Below, in pieces: positions 44,664 to 57,843 of a stretch of 64,000 nucleotides of DNA. The stretch's first letter is position 1. Every line of letters begins with the position of its first letter. The position numbers and the translations under genes are program-made. This stretch comes from Polytrichum commune. Its lineage: Eukaryota > Streptophyta > Polytrichopsida > Polytrichales > Polytrichaceae. The stretch is taken from assembly GCA_950295325.1 (NCBI GenBank), contig OX485804.1, positions 51,150,001 to 51,214,000 of the forward strand, read 5' to 3'. The notes beneath the pieces are model-generated. The model saw nothing but the letters and a program-made list of their open reading frames with translations, had not been told where the DNA came from and searched no databases.

Positions 44664-45998
44664 ATGGCGATACTTTCAGAAAGTGTAGAGGTTCTTGCCT
44701 TTGTTTCTTCGCTCATACTGCTTCTGCTAAATGTACATGATGAGATGCAAAAAGACGTTGCCCTTCATGATGAGGTTCACCATGATGAAGCTAATTACAC
44801 TGTCATTCGATCAATCCATCGATCAATGCATATGAACTACATTTCGTCAATTCTTCACAATTTTAGAGTTAGCAATGCTGGAACGCTTCTTGATGAGGAT
44901 TTGGGTTTTTGGGTGAAACCACGTTCCAAAGTATGGTTCAGTATATTTGTCATGACTGTTTATGATGATGAGCGTTGGGTAGCTAATTTTCGCCTCACAA
45001 AGGATGCATTATTTAGACTATCAGACGTTCTTATGCCTCACATAATCAAGCAAAACACTAAGTTCAGAGAGGCAATACCAGTTAAAATTAGAGTGGCAGC
45101 TGCTATATTCAAGCTTGTGCAAGGGTCAAATTTAAATGTCGTTTCAGAGATGTTTGCTATTGGTCTCTCAACAGTATCAAAGGTTTTAAGGGAAGTAGTT
45201 ACAGCTGTAAACATTGTGTTCAAAGATGAAATTCAATGGCCCAATAGTGCAAGAGCTTTACAAAACATGGTAGCCTTCAAAGATTACTGTGGTTTACCTG
45301 GCGTAATTGGTGCCATAGATGGCACACATTTTTCCATTTCCAAGCCTTCCCACTTTGCTGAAGATTATTATTACTTCAAAAGTAATGGCTATAGTATCGT
45401 TTGCCAAGCTGTGGTGGATCGTGACAAGAGATTTTTAGATTTGTTTGTAGGCCTCCCCGGGAGTGTCAATGATAGTAGAGTACTAAGACGATCTAGACTT
45501 TTCAGGAAGGCAACAGATGGCCGAATCGTCGAAGGACCTGCAGTCTCCCAAGATGGATTCACACCTTATTTGCTAGGAGACAAAGGTTATCCTTTGCTCC
45601 CTTGGCTTATGACGCCTTATCGAGAGGGAAGACACACAGTTCTAGAGACACTTTATCAACGCAAACATAAACGAGGGAGAAGTGTAATTGAACATGCTTT
45701 TGGTATATTAAAGCAAGCATTCCGTGAGCTTCAATATAAATCAGAATTACATGTTACTTTTCTTCCAGATGTTGTCACATGTTGTTGCTATCTACATAAT
45801 CTCTTGCTTGGACAAGATGAAGAACAGGTGCAAAGGCTCATGGAGCGCCTTAGAAATGAAGGGTTGGAAAATGAAGTGGAGGATTTAGACCTACCTGAAG
45901 TGGGCATTGAAGCTGAACCTGGCATTTTAAGAGCAGCAGAACACATGCGACAAGAGCTTGGGGAGTATCTTGGGAGACAAAGACATATCAACCTTTAG
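44664..45998 (+). CDS. PIF/Harbinger transposase (HARBI1-like), intact DDE triad
   Basis: This is a 444-residue continuous frame. The N-terminal part includes a helix-turn-helix-like segment (SNLNVVSEMFAIGLSTVSKV). The DDE_4-type nuclease shows GAIDGTH (D219), VGLPGSVNDSRVL (D270) and SVIEHAFGILKQAF (E343), preceded by the usual LLGDKGYPLLPWLMTPY. Length and motif spacing are normal for plant PIF/HARBI1 proteins. It converges on a Myb/SANT-like gene (46,231-47,400), the standard two-gene composition of PIF/Harbinger elements, in which the Myb-like partner aids DNA binding and nuclear import. No frame lesion is seen, so it may be functional. Confidence 0.92.
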   Translation: MAILSESVEVLAFVSSLILLLLNVHDEMQKDVALHDEVHHDEANYTVIRSIHRSMHMNYISSILHNFRVSNAGTLLDEDLGFWVKPRSKVWFSIFVMTVYDDERWVANFRLTKDALFRLSDVLMPHIIKQNTKFREAIPVKIRVAAAIFKLVQGSNLNVVSEMFAIGLSTVSKVLREVVTAVNIVFKDEIQWPNSARALQNMVAFKDYCGLPGVIGAIDGTHFSISKPSHFAEDYYYFKSNGYSIVCQAVVDRDKRFLDLFVGLPGSVNDSRVLRRSRLFRKATDGRIVEGPAVSQDGFTPYLLGDKGYPLLPWLMTPYREGRHTVLETLYQRKHKRGRSVIEHAFGILKQAFRELQYKSELHVTFLPDVVTCCCYLHNLLLGQDEEQVQRLMERLRNEGLENEVEDLDLPEVGIEAEPGILRAAEHMRQELGEYLGRQRHINL

Positions 45999-46230
45999 AT
46001 TTCTCCAGTAAGTTTCTACACATTTGCTTCCCAGTTTTTCACATCTTTTATATTTGATTCTATGACTCACCTTTATTTGACATATTTTGCAACTTATGTT
46101 GATGTTATTCTATTTGTTGCACATGTAGGATCTACTACAAAGTATACTACAAGTTACAGAAAATTGGTAAGTCAATTCTTTGTCAAATTTCGTCAAATTT
46201 CCTATCATGTTTGCATGGCAGTGTTCATTT

Positions 46231-47400
46231 CTACATGGCATTGTTCATTTTTGCATGACACTGGTCATTTCTACATGACTCACGGTATCCACTTGGCCCC
46301 TCTCGCTCTGCAGGATTTGGTGATGGAGCCGTAGTTGTCGGTTGAGTAGCACATGGTGATGGTGTTGTAGTTGCCGATTGAGTAGCAATGCCAACACCCT
46401 CTTGGACTGGTCGAAGACCAATGCTAAGGACTTGAGTTAGTCCAGTAATTGCTTGTACCAACATACTCTGGTTCATATGAGTCAATCGAGCATTTTCTTG
46501 AACAAGCATATCCTTTTGTCGATTGTAAATAAGTTGTTGCTGGAAGATGTCCCACTGCAGCTTGGAATCTCTTTCATTTAATTTCTCCAATGTAGTAACA
46601 AGTTTGTCATTCGAATCCCTAGTAGCTTCTGCTATCTTAGTATGACCTGAAGTACTCTTTCTCTTTTGGCCTGTGTTGCCATACTTGCGACTAAGATGCT
46701 GATAAGTTGTCTCCTCTGAAGAAGACAAAATCTGAGTGACAGTGGGTGGGGGAGGTGTTGGTCCATTCGTTGATTCAACAGGTGGACGTTGAAGTGGTGT
46801 AGGACTCGCTACAGGTGTAGGGATTTGTGGTGGTCGATAGAAACTGGAAGGCCCACCTGGTCCAGATGAAGGATGCTCAGGTTGCGGGTGGATGAAGTGG
46901 CCACTATCGCTACTGTCAAATTCTTGGTTTATTGTTGCACGACTGTACACATTATCTCCAGGTTGACTAAGATCACGTACATGTGGTGGGTTGATAATAG
47001 GTCTGATGTGGTACCAAGCATCAATCGCGTCGTGGTTATCTTTGAGGAAGTGTCTTGGCAGATTTTCTTCAATACGCTCAGGTACACCCATACTCCAATA
47101 TTTCTCTTCGTTGATCCCCGTTCCTTTATGAAAGTCATGGATCCGCTTGTAATCTGCTATGAGAATACCCCATTTGTCTTTGCAAGAGGGTCCATCACGA
47201 TAGCAGATAGACCTCTCTCCAAGTATTTGCATGACTCTTAAAGAGATGTTATTCCATTGAGTTCCCTCTCTTTGCATTAGAAGAGGTGAATGAGCATTGT
47301 CTAAATCCTCAAAGAATTTCTCTCGCTTTGCATCAATGAGAGCAGAGATCTCTGGTTGAGTCCAGTTTGGGAGGCGTTCTTTCCGTGGTCTTCTTGCCAA
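46231..47400 (-). CDS. Myb/SANT-like DNA-binding protein, PIF/Harbinger ORF2
   Basis: 389-codon minus frame. The first 100 residues form a trihelix/Myb-SANT-like domain (LPNWTQPEISALIDAKREKF, WNNISLRVMQIL, CKDKWGILIADYKRIHDF with its conserved Trp residues). A proline-rich linker and a helical C-terminal part follow (LEKLNERDSKLQWDIFQQQL). The last codons run close to the tail of the convergent transposase, and the end (SGYRESCRNDQCHAKMNNAM) looks unlike the rest, so a downstream splice may be missed. It pairs with the transposase at 44,664-45,998. Confidence 0.8.
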   Translation of the reverse strand: MARRPRKERLPNWTQPEISALIDAKREKFFEDLDNAHSPLLMQREGTQWNNISLRVMQILGERSICYRDGPSCKDKWGILIADYKRIHDFHKGTGINEEKYWSMGVPERIEENLPRHFLKDNHDAIDAWYHIRPIINPPHVRDLSQPGDNVYSRATINQEFDSSDSGHFIHPQPEHPSSGPGGPSSFYRPPQIPTPVASPTPLQRPPVESTNGPTPPPPTVTQILSSSEETTYQHLSRKYGNTGQKRKSTSGHTKIAEATRDSNDKLVTTLEKLNERDSKLQWDIFQQQLIYNRQKDMLVQENARLTHMNQSMLVQAITGLTQVLSIGLRPVQEGVGIATQSATTTPSPCATQPTTTAPSPNPAEREGPSGYRESCRNDQCHAKMNNAM

Positions 47401-48970
47401 GTTGTTTTCAGTGTCTCTCTCAGTAGTTCTAACCCTTTTTCCTCGTCCTCTAGCCCCTCTTACTCTCTGGTGTGTTGTGATGGATTGTCTAGCAAGGTCT
47501 GCATAGTGTCAAGATTTCAAGAACTATTTCTTTAGAGAAGAGTCTTCCAAAACTGAAGCAAAGAATTGACAACAAGAGATATTACTTAAACCAGAAAGTA
47601 TTAATTCAAGAACTTGTTTAATTTCTTTGATCAATTTATTTATATTCGTCATGAAACTTGAAACAACAATGGAAATGGACTTGCAATCGTACCGTCATTG
47701 GTGTTTGCAGCATATGCTCCAAAAAGTGCGGCACTGGCTTCACGAGCAAGAGATTCAGCAACGGAAGGATTGTCATCGTATCGGCGAGCGTTGGAATCCG
47801 TCAATGAATCACTATCATAGTCCATTGAGATTTGTGCAAAGCAAACTCTCTTTTAGGATAGAAAATTTGTTGTAGCAATAAAGCCGCAAGAAACAAAGAT
47901 TCACAGGAGTAGCAACAGAAAAATCGCATACTAGTGAGCAGAAAGATTCAATTTGCAAAGGTTCAAGAACACTGGAGCTATTTTTTTTAAGCAAGAACAA
48001 GAAACAGTAGAGAAGTCCAAAAATAGAAGCAAGTGCGAGGTCACTTTTGCGCCCAAATGATGTAATGGGGGGGAAGGAGGTGCTTTACGTAACACCTCGC
48101 TGATTTCTCTTAAATCTAGGAATTTTGAAGATTTTATAAAAATCTCTGAAATTGCGTTAACTGCGGAGTTACACATTTTATATTGCAACCATCGCTTGTC
48201 CAACTCAGATTCCACGTCTGCACAGTGTTTCATACCACTTGTAATGTGAATACAGAATAAATTTACTATAAATTTTGGCATGCTAACATGGCCTACCACC
48301 GCAGGTGTGGAAGGACCTTAAGTGATGTTTGGTAGCCCGTTAGTAGTAGTTACCATGGAGGTTTTAATCTAGTATTGTAGGTTGTGTGCTCAATTGGTGA
48401 TTTGTTTTATCATGTAAGTAATTGCAAGTCAAGAAGATTGTCATTCAACTTCAAAATTGGAGTTCACATGCAAAATTTACAAGAGGTTAAAGTAAGAAGA
48501 TTCTCTTAAAACACTGATGACATCAACCCTCTCAATCGTGTTGATTGTGTGAACTTCGAATGGTTCCTAGTTTGTTTCTTGAGCACATAGTCCAATCCCA
48601 TTATAACAAAGTCTTATTGATGTTTAGTTTAAACCACTAACCTCTTCACACACAAACTATTATACTTGTATTTATGTCAATGTGGTGTGCCCAAAGTATA
48701 TTCTTGAATTACATACTTTCACACTTGGCTAATTATGTCAAAACTGACCTCATATAAAACTAACTCATTCATAAAGAACATTCTCCACTAGGTGTGAAAA
48801 GTGCACTTGAAGAATGAGTTAATCTTACATAGGTCCTTCTTGACACAATTGACTAAACACGATATTCAATATTTTGAGAGAGTGGGATCCTCTCAAAATA
48901 ATATTGGCCATTTGGACACCTAAAAGTCATGTTAGGTTGATAAATACGTACTAGATTATACTTCAGACGT
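47401..48970. other. Gene-free stretch
   Basis: No supported gene. It is probably the rest of the Harbinger element (5' side of the Myb-like gene) up to about 48,340, then AT-rich intergenic DNA. Confidence 0.5.
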
Positions 48971-49249
48971 GTAGTTTCCATTAAAATGAGAGTATGTTAA
49001 GTTGGGAAATCGACTCATTTAGGTTGAGTTGACCTAAATGAGGACAATATTTTGTCAATTTAGGTTGAGTCGACCTAAATGAGGACATTATGTTGTCAAT
49101 TTAGGTTGAGTCAACCTAAATGAAGACATTATTTTGTCAATTTAAGTTGAGTCGACCTAAATGAGGACAATATGTTGTCAATTTATGTTGAGTCGACCTA
49201 AATGAGTCGATTTCCCAGCTTAACATACTCTCATTTTAATGGAAACTAC
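48971..49249. mobile_element. 279-bp palindrome-built miniature element
   Basis: Inverted ends of about 50 bp (GTAGTTTCCATTAAAATGAG … GGAAATCGACTCATTTAGGT, and the complement at the right) enclose about four to five tandem units of 46-47 bp. Each unit carries an imperfect palindrome, TTTAGGTTGAGTCGACCTAA, with spacer ATGAGGACAATATTTTGTCA. The whole can fold as one long hairpin. No target duplication is evident. It lies 0.47 kb left of the start of segmental copy 2. Confidence 0.8.
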
Positions 49250-52200
49250 GGCGGAATTTACGGCGGAAAATCAAATGTTATTTTTTTACTTGTACTCTAC
49301 AACTTTCCAGTGGTTTTCATTTCATTCTTGGATTAATAGTTTTCTTTATGTACTCTCAATTCACTGGCAAACTCTCATTTTAATGAATATGGTGTTACTA
49401 AAATGAAAGTTTGCAATTCAAATATTTAGTATAGTGATCGATTATTTTACGAATGACTATCCTTTAATTTCTCCTTGAAATAAGATAATATACCTTGCAT
49501 ATCAATTGAAAACCACTTAAATCAAATTGACACAAATTAAGACTTGATGACGACTTATGAAAACTTTGCTTACATAACTTAGACGCTCAAGAGTTAAATA
49601 CAAGCCTTAAGTACATAGGTTAACTACATTGATATCTGCAATTAAGTTGGCCCATGCCAGTATATTATCAAGATTCCACACTATTTGAATAATTATTAAA
49701 TTGATAAAAGAAGACAATAACCAATAATCTATTGTAGTTTCCGTACAAATTAATAAAAAAGTTATAAATTGTTGTAATGTAATTTTGACCCAATGTAATT
49801 TGTATGGGTAAAGAAGAGTGGAAATTAAGGTGGTGTTAATTAGACCAATCTTAATGAATTATTGTGCAAACATGAGGTGTCATGTGACATCCCTCTAGTT
49901 TTCACCTAGTTATTTGCAACACAAATAATGTGGATTGATAATGAATAACATGGGCCAAATAATGGTAAACTCTTAGACATTAGAATCATGCAAGTTTGTT
50001 TGGAGAGTTGGCTAGGGCATCTACCATGACAAGGAGGTGGGGGGTTTGATTTCTCTTTACTACTCCAATGTTGGCATATAGGTGTTGACAAGGACCATCC
50101 AATAAGTGAGAGTTGGAAGGACCATCTAATTAGGGGGAGTTGCCATATTAAAGCACCTGACATGTATTTGTTCATTATCATGACGGGACACAATATATTA
50201 TATGCTTCATGGTCAATGGCAAGCCAAAAGGTTTGGTATAGGTTTGGGAGGGGAATTATAACATTAGTCAAAAGAGCCAAAACATTGTCAAATGTGGGCC
50301 ATTTCATGTCATTTTGATACCTTGTTTCTACTTGTGAAGTGACCATGATGATTCCACATTTGACACCAAACTTGCAAACTTGAATCACCTTTGACATAGC
50401 TCAAACTAGCCCAAACATAGTTACAATGCAATCATCTTGCAATCATACTGATATCTATGTTCCACTACACTATTGTAGAGTCAAAATATTGGATTTTTTG
50501 CTCCAATAAGAAATAAATTATGAAAATAAATTAAAGCTCGGGGGGGGGGTAGTCATTGGTTGGAGTAGGAATATACGTGCAAACAAATGATAGGGTATTT
50601 TAAAAACATGGGAGCAAAACATTATAAATGGACTTAAGAGTAATATAGGGTATCAAAAATGGCACTGGACATCTTTAAAGTACTATAGGGTATGGAATAA
50701 TAGGTAATTTGGAATTATAAGTAATACAAGCCATTTTTCTATTAACCCAAAGTAGAAATATACATAATGATAGCATGTGAAAAAAAAAATTGAAAGTAAT
50801 ACCCCCCTATAAAATAGTGGTTGTTTGCACCTATATCCTTAATTTTTTAACACACTGCCCCCCCCCCTTTGAGGATTAAAGAAACTACAAATTTAATTAT
50901 CATGTGCCAAAATTCAAGCCATAGCCTAGGAGATAGAGAAAGGAAGTTTTTGAACGACAATGGTCTGATAGAAAGTGTTGTAGCCCTTGAAAACATACAA
51001 AGTGAGATGAAAGAAATGTAAGTGTGTGTGTGTGTGTCTGTATTTCCTTCTTAAGAGAGATGTAAAGACAATCTTCTTTTAACTTTGGCCAAGAGGGAAT
51101 TTATCTTACAATGTATTAAGGATCAGGGGTTAATCCTCATTTATATCAATTTACCCTTGTTAAGAGGACTATGAGTGTTTTTTGTGATAAAAAATGATTC
51201 TTTAGGCAATCGTCTGCATAAAAGACGTCGTATTAGTTTGTGACACTAGTTGAAAGCAAAGTGATGTTGATTGATCTTTATGATTGAAACTATAGTTTGT
51301 ATGACACTCAATACAAATTTGTAAGTGGCAATCAATACAAATTTGTAAGTCGCAATCAGTAAGGGAAATTCTTGGTGGCAAATTGATTGCCAAATAAACG
51401 AGACCATGTTATCAAAGAGAACCCATTGAGGATTATAATGGAGGCCATTTATGATTGGATACTACTTTTGGGACAACAGAATTTGGGACTATGTCGCATT
51501 GGATCTCGGCGTTTATTATGATTTACTATTATTTAATCAATAAATTTTAATCAATAAGTAAATAGGTCATAAGACTTCTCAAGAAAGATATTATTCAATA
51601 TTAAATAATCACCAATAATAGATAAATCCTTTATGAAATGAGTAGATAGGTCATAGGATTTGTAAAGAGGTCATATGACTTGTTTGGGCCACATCAATCA
51701 CAATTTCATTATTGAAGTGTACATTGGAGGTGAATTATTTCCTATTTTCCATACATATATTGTTTTATGTCCAATTCTAATATACTAAATGTTCCTTTTT
51801 GATGGAGCTATGTATTGTCTATTGTTGGCCATGTTTGGTGTCATATGTAAAGCTATACAATTGGTATGCAATACATTTTTAGTTCTATTGGTACATGATT
51901 GAACAATAATTGTAAGGAAAAAAATCGGGATCATTTCAATTAATTTTTGTTGTCCTTTCCATTCCTTGATCCTAAGGTCAACAATTTTGACAACACCCAT
52001 GGATGTCCGTTAAGGAATCAAATTGATATCTAAGATCACCTTATTTCTTGTAAATTAACTTTGTCGGTGTAGTCAATATGGAATACTAAATGTAGATATG
52101 ATCCAAAATATGCTCCACAATGCAAATCTAAGCACACCAACTATGTAAAGTTATCCAATTTAGTCCTTTAACTGCTAGACATTTAGATGTAATTTTATAC

Positions 52201-53329
52201 CGAGTAAAGATGTTAACATTCTATAATGTCCAAACAATTCATTTCACCTTTGTTGACAAGAAACGAATATACAGCAAATAGGTATAGCATTGCGTAATTC
52301 CAAATAGTAAGTGACACTGAGTATAGTATTTAGTGTAGTGACGGAACTGGAAATGTGAAGGTGGGCAAGGTTTTGGTCGGGCAGGGGCTTGAGGGGCGGG
52401 CTGCCCGATCCCACGGGACCCGTCCCTGAGGAGGCCCTGGCAACCCCTCCCCTAAATGAGGCCCTCCAGGAGGGTTCACCACCTACTAAGCTTAGGCTGT
52501 TGACGAAATTACCTGCATCAAATCCAACCCAAAATTATAAACCCACGTTGACTGTACTCACTACGTAGTACTTGTCTGTACTCACTAGTAATTGTCGGTA
52601 TTGCCTAGGAGTAGGCAGCATGCCAATTTTTGAAGGCATCAATGACATCATCAGCATGCCATATTTGAAAGCTGGACATTTAAGCAGTGGCGGCATACAT
52701 ACATGCCTTCTTATAAAACACCTTCAAGGGAATGATGTAATTAAAACCTCATCCAAACCGGGAAGGGATTACTGTGTATGGGATGATTAGGATAATAGGA
52801 TTGTTTTATTTACAGTTTTTCCATTTGTTAAAACAAATAGCATTTTTCATTGGTCGAAGACAAATACACCACATGCGTTCATTCATTGATCCCCATTCCT
52901 AAACCAAGTTTGACCCGGCCCATAAGTTGTGTGGCTCTTTCACCATGCAAGAGTTTGGGGTTCGCGAGTTAGTGGCCACTCGAATTCCAAAAGGATAGGG
53001 CAATGAAGGTTGCTCTCAAGCACTTGTTCAATGCATAAATCCTAGTGCAGGGAGCGGGAAAGAGAGATGTAATGCCGGAGGAGGAAAAAGGGGCGGAGCC
53101 TCCGATACATTGAGATTTGTGCCTTGATAGCTTAGATCCAGTATGTAGATCTCAGGGACGTGTGAGTTAGGGCATTTGCGATTGGAACATTAGCGTTAGA
53201 TCTGAATAGTTTAGAGGAACTTTGAATCAAGGAGCTGTTCTTGTGGAACTAAGTGAAGATCAGAGTTGTAGATCTGAAGGCGAGGGATAGAAGATCTGAA
53301 ATGGAGACATTTGCAGAGAAGGTGCGATA

Positions 53330-54496
53330 TTGAAATGGACCAAGGTTCGATCCGCCCATGGAGGAGAAAGGGGGTGGATCTCTGGAGAGGCACCACGACA
53401 AGATGTGGAAATGATTGAGGCAGTGATGGAAGTGATGGAGGAGGCCAACAAACAAATCTCAAAAGCAGATCTTAACCCGTTCGAAATACAAAACGGAGAG
53501 ATCCTCCCACCAAACTTGGGGAGGAATTTCAATGGGTGTCTTCTTCCTTATTGGAGATGACAGGGATTGCCTTGAATAACGCTCTTCAAAACTAAATGGG
53601 GCACATGTATGTTCCAAAGCTAGGTACCGGAATTCAACCTTGACAATCCTAGTAACCTAGCATTCCCAACATGGGTTGCACTTAGAAGGTTACCTTTCGA
53701 ACATCATGGCCAAGCCCTAGTAATAGCTAAATCCCTTGGCAAGGTTATAGGTATTGATACGGCAAACGAAACTGCACAAGATCCAAGGTTTTGTATTAAC
53801 CTTATGGTTAACAAAGGATGTGCAACTAGCATAGATCTAGAATCGGAAGGGGGAATCTCACCACCTCAAAGAGTGTTGGTGGACTATGATAATCTACCCA
53901 TCATATGTAAAGCTTGCCACCGCTAGAAACATAAAGTCAAAGATTGCGTGGAAATCACCAAAAAACCACGGAGAGGGGCTAGGAGGCCACCACAGGTGGA
54001 AAACGCACATCAGCAAGTAAGCCGGAAAGGAGTTGTGATGGACCAAGATGGCTTTCAACAAGTTCAAAATCAGAGGGGCATCAGAAAAAACATATTTGAT
54101 GATGTGAATGATGAAGTGAGACAACATGCATTGGAGCAGAGAACTATTGCAAGGAAATATACTAATCAAGCACAATCTGAAGTTACACTAGTCAAAGATG
54201 CAACTGAGTCCAGGTTGGAAAACCAGCAAGGGAAGGGTAATCCGGGAGAATTGGCAAGGATTGCGGAAGCATGGCCAGGGGCCACCATGAACACGGGAAG
54301 CGAAAACAAGGCCAAAACCAACCAAACGGCAGCAGGAGGCGATACTAATAAGGCAGTTGAAGAGGCTCCCGCAATAAATCTAGATGAGGCGGCTATTGGG
54401 CAACAGGGAATGGCGGCAACATTAGACCCCTTTACTGTGGTAATACTACAACTCAAAGAAAGTGGGTGTCTAGCCTTAACCATTATGGACATATGA
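53330..54496 (+). pseudogene. DUF4283/zinc-knuckle protein remnant, copy 2
   Basis: This is the duplicate of 3,643-4,794 with the same in-knuckle TAG stop (after C-H-R, near 53,925). The C-terminal part is one continuous frame here (53,948-54,496), whereas copy 1 carries an extra frameshift near 4,560-4,585. About 14 bases around 53,582 present in copy 1 are missing. The shared stop shows that inactivation preceded the duplication, and the private lesions show later decay. Confidence 0.6.
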
Positions 54497-56604
54497 TGAA
54501 ATCACACTAAAATTAACTTAGCAATCACATGATGCTCGGGATATGAAAGTTTGACTAGCTTAATAATTTGGAGTTTGTGAGTTGAGTTACATACTGGTGT
54601 ACTTAGGGTGAGTTTCCATGTAGGTCACTCACCCGCCCAATTCTAGATAATAGTGGATCTGAGGTGTTCGCATGTAATTAACGGCGAGTCTATGTAGGTC
54701 GCTTGCCCACCATTTTCTAGTGTGAATAAGGACAAACCCATCCAAATATAGAGAGAATATGGTGTGATAGGGTTCGTATGTGCCAACTAGCTACTCCCAT
54801 CTTCTCAACTTTGGGCCCACATACTAACCTCCTCTTCCAGGTTAAAACCTTCTCCTTCTAAAACCGGTCTTCCAAAACTTCAGTGAGCGGCACTTATAGG
54901 TTAAAGATTCTTTAGTGGGCACATGAAAGTCTACTGGCATGTGTCCACAACCCTCCATGTTCTAGCGGACCACCAAAATGTTAGATGATGGCTCACGCTT
55001 AAGTACATGCGAACACCTCCGACCATTATTTTCTAGAATCTAGTGGGCAAGCGATCTACATGGAAACCCACCCTAAGCACCACCCACCTACCAACCACAT
55101 TTTGGCGGTCTGCTAGAATGTGGAGGACCATAGAAACGGGCCGCTAGACTTCCATGCGCCCATTAAAGAATCTTCTACCTACAAGTGCATGTCATCAAAC
55201 ATTATGAGAAAACGTTGTTTTTTAAAATGTCAAAGAAAACGGCTCTTGGCGTTCACTTTGACAGGCAAGTACTTTTTTGGAACGTCACCTAAAATGCTTT
55301 ATGAGGGATGGGCAAAAAATGGTCAACAAACAAAGGAAACATGGTCAATTTGAGCTTGTTTTTATCTAAAGTCACAGAAAACAAGGTCTTTCATAATCCC
55401 CATAGACGAACACATGGAGGATAGGTAGGCTCCACGCAAGCAACTTATGAGTGGGCAATGCCACGACATCCACTTCTACATGCGTTCCCTTGTTGACGTG
55501 GGGTGTCCCTTGGACCCAAGATAGAAATGATGTGGAATGTGAAATGGGTGACGTGCAATTCATTTTTGTTGACATGGACATTGCATTCCCCGTGGCTAGT
55601 TTGGCAAATGTCCAATGGGAGAGGGGAATGTCATGTGGGACATCATATTGGACGTGAACATTGAATCTCGTGAATTTGCAGTTTGATGCGTTGTTTTGGC
55701 AGATGCCCTACGCGATGGGAGAATATTCTTTGTGGCATCATATTGGACATAAAAAAATTTGACGTTGTGGGGTGGACACAACATAGTGGGTCTGACGAGA
55801 CGTTTTGGTTGACAACATCCCACTAATAAGGATGTCCTTATTCACATGGATTGATGTTGGTGTGGATGTGTGCATGAACGTATTGGAGACACTATTGACG
55901 TTGAGTTGGATAGCTATTACAATGACTACTTGTGAATGAGGTGTTTTCTTGGGCGTCTACATGACTCAACTTGGACGTCACGCATTCCACATGGCCATGG
56001 GCATAGATGTAAAGAACAAGAGGAGTAGATATTGTAGGCCATACGTATGCATATCATAAAATGGAATGTCTTCATTTCTACGACATGTTGCAACCAAAAG
56101 GCTGCATTTGTGGACAAGACGTTGGTGCCCGTCGGTGAGTTATCTACGACAAAGGAAAAAATAATGTTCTTTACCAATCATTAGTCATCCCAAAATTGAC
56201 ACAACATCCATCCTTGCAACGTCACTCTCTAGAACGGCATGTGTGGTCCTGGACGGCGATGTAGAGAATGATGGACCACTCCAACTTCGACTGCGGCTAA
56301 GGAGTAAAACCGGTTGAAGACTCAAAAAAACCAACGCTAGTCTAGAATTCCGTCCTTGATAATCGGAGAACTAGTTAGTAGGTAGACCCATATTTGAGAA
56401 AATGAGAGTAGCTAGTGAGGACATAAAAACCCTACCCACCAAATTCCCTCTACATTTGGGCGGGTTTGTCCTTATCCACACCAAAATTTGGTGGGCGAGC
56501 GGTGTACATGGAAACTCACCCTTGCATTCAATTGCCTGACTCGCCCTAGAGTTTTAAGTTAGCCCTTGGATTCGTTCAACCTGTCTGCATGGCCTCACTC
56601 CAAC

Positions 56605-57813
56605 GGTAGACATTAACACCCCCCTACAAACTTTGGGGGGTGTCAGATCCGGGTGGGGGCAGCCCTCCCGGGAAATTTTTGAACCCGACCGAAAACTGCT
56701 TCCCGCTCCGCCCAACTTTAAAAAAACATTGCCCTTGCATTCTTGAAGGCCGCTTGACTACAAATCCCATATTGAGTGCACTTCACCTTCAAGGTTTAAA
56801 ATCCAATATATAGGTTCACTTCCATTGAGTAAATAAGCAATTGATTGGGATTTCATTATCAAAGTGAAACCGTCAATAAAGCATGTAATTGATTTGGAAG
56901 TCAAAAATATTACAAAACTCTCACTACCACTGAGGTTATAATTTTTGTGACTTACAATTTGAATTTTTCTTTGTCATTCTAAAATGATACTTGCATTAGT
57001 GTGCTGATGTAGTATGTATATTTTATAATATTTTAGGTAATGTTGTCTACTTTCACATGTATTCATACGCATTCAAACTAATTAAGTGTGATTGAATGTA
57101 ATAAAGTCTAATTAATCCCAAATAAATCAGAAAGTATGTTTACGAAGTTGAGTAAACATAATTAATCATGAAATGCACTGTAATCAATTAATTTATGGAA
57201 TTAATTCCAATGAATTAATTCTAATAATTTTTTTGGAATGAATTATCATGAATTTATTATAATAATTAAATTGTGGAATTAATTCCGGTAAATTAATTAT
57301 TATAATTAATTAATTATAGATAGTCTTTATTAATTATTGAATGCATATGAATACATGTGAAAGTAGACAACATTGACATTACCTAAAATATTATAAAATA
57401 TACATACTAAATCAGCATACTAATGCAAGCATCATTTTAGAATGACAAAGACAAATTTAAATTGTAAGTCACAAAAATTACAACCTCAGTGGTAGTGAAG
57501 GTTTTGTAATATTTTTGACTTCCAAGTCAATTACTTATTTTATTGACAATTTCACTTTGATAATGAATTTCAATCAACTGTTTATTTATTCAATGAAAGT
57601 GAACATATACATTGGATTTTGAAAATTGAAGGTGAAGGGCACTCAATATGGGATTTGTAGTCAAACAGCCTTAAAAAATGCAACGACAATGTTTGTTTCG
57701 AAGTTGGACGGGGCGGGCAACAATTTTCGGTCGGGTTCAAAAATTCCCGGGAGGACTGGCCCCGCCCGGATCTGACACCCCCCAAAGTTCGTAGGGGGTG
57801 TTTAATGTCTGCA
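56605..57813. mobile_element. Foldback element, second segmental copy
   Basis: This is the counterpart of 7,711-8,895, flanked by CACTCCAAC (56,596-56,604) and CACTCAAAC (57,814-57,822). It carries small AT-rich indels in the central spacer relative to copy 1 and otherwise has the same structure. Confidence 0.8.
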
Positions 57814-57843
57814 CACTCAAACTCCGTCAACTACAATTTATTA

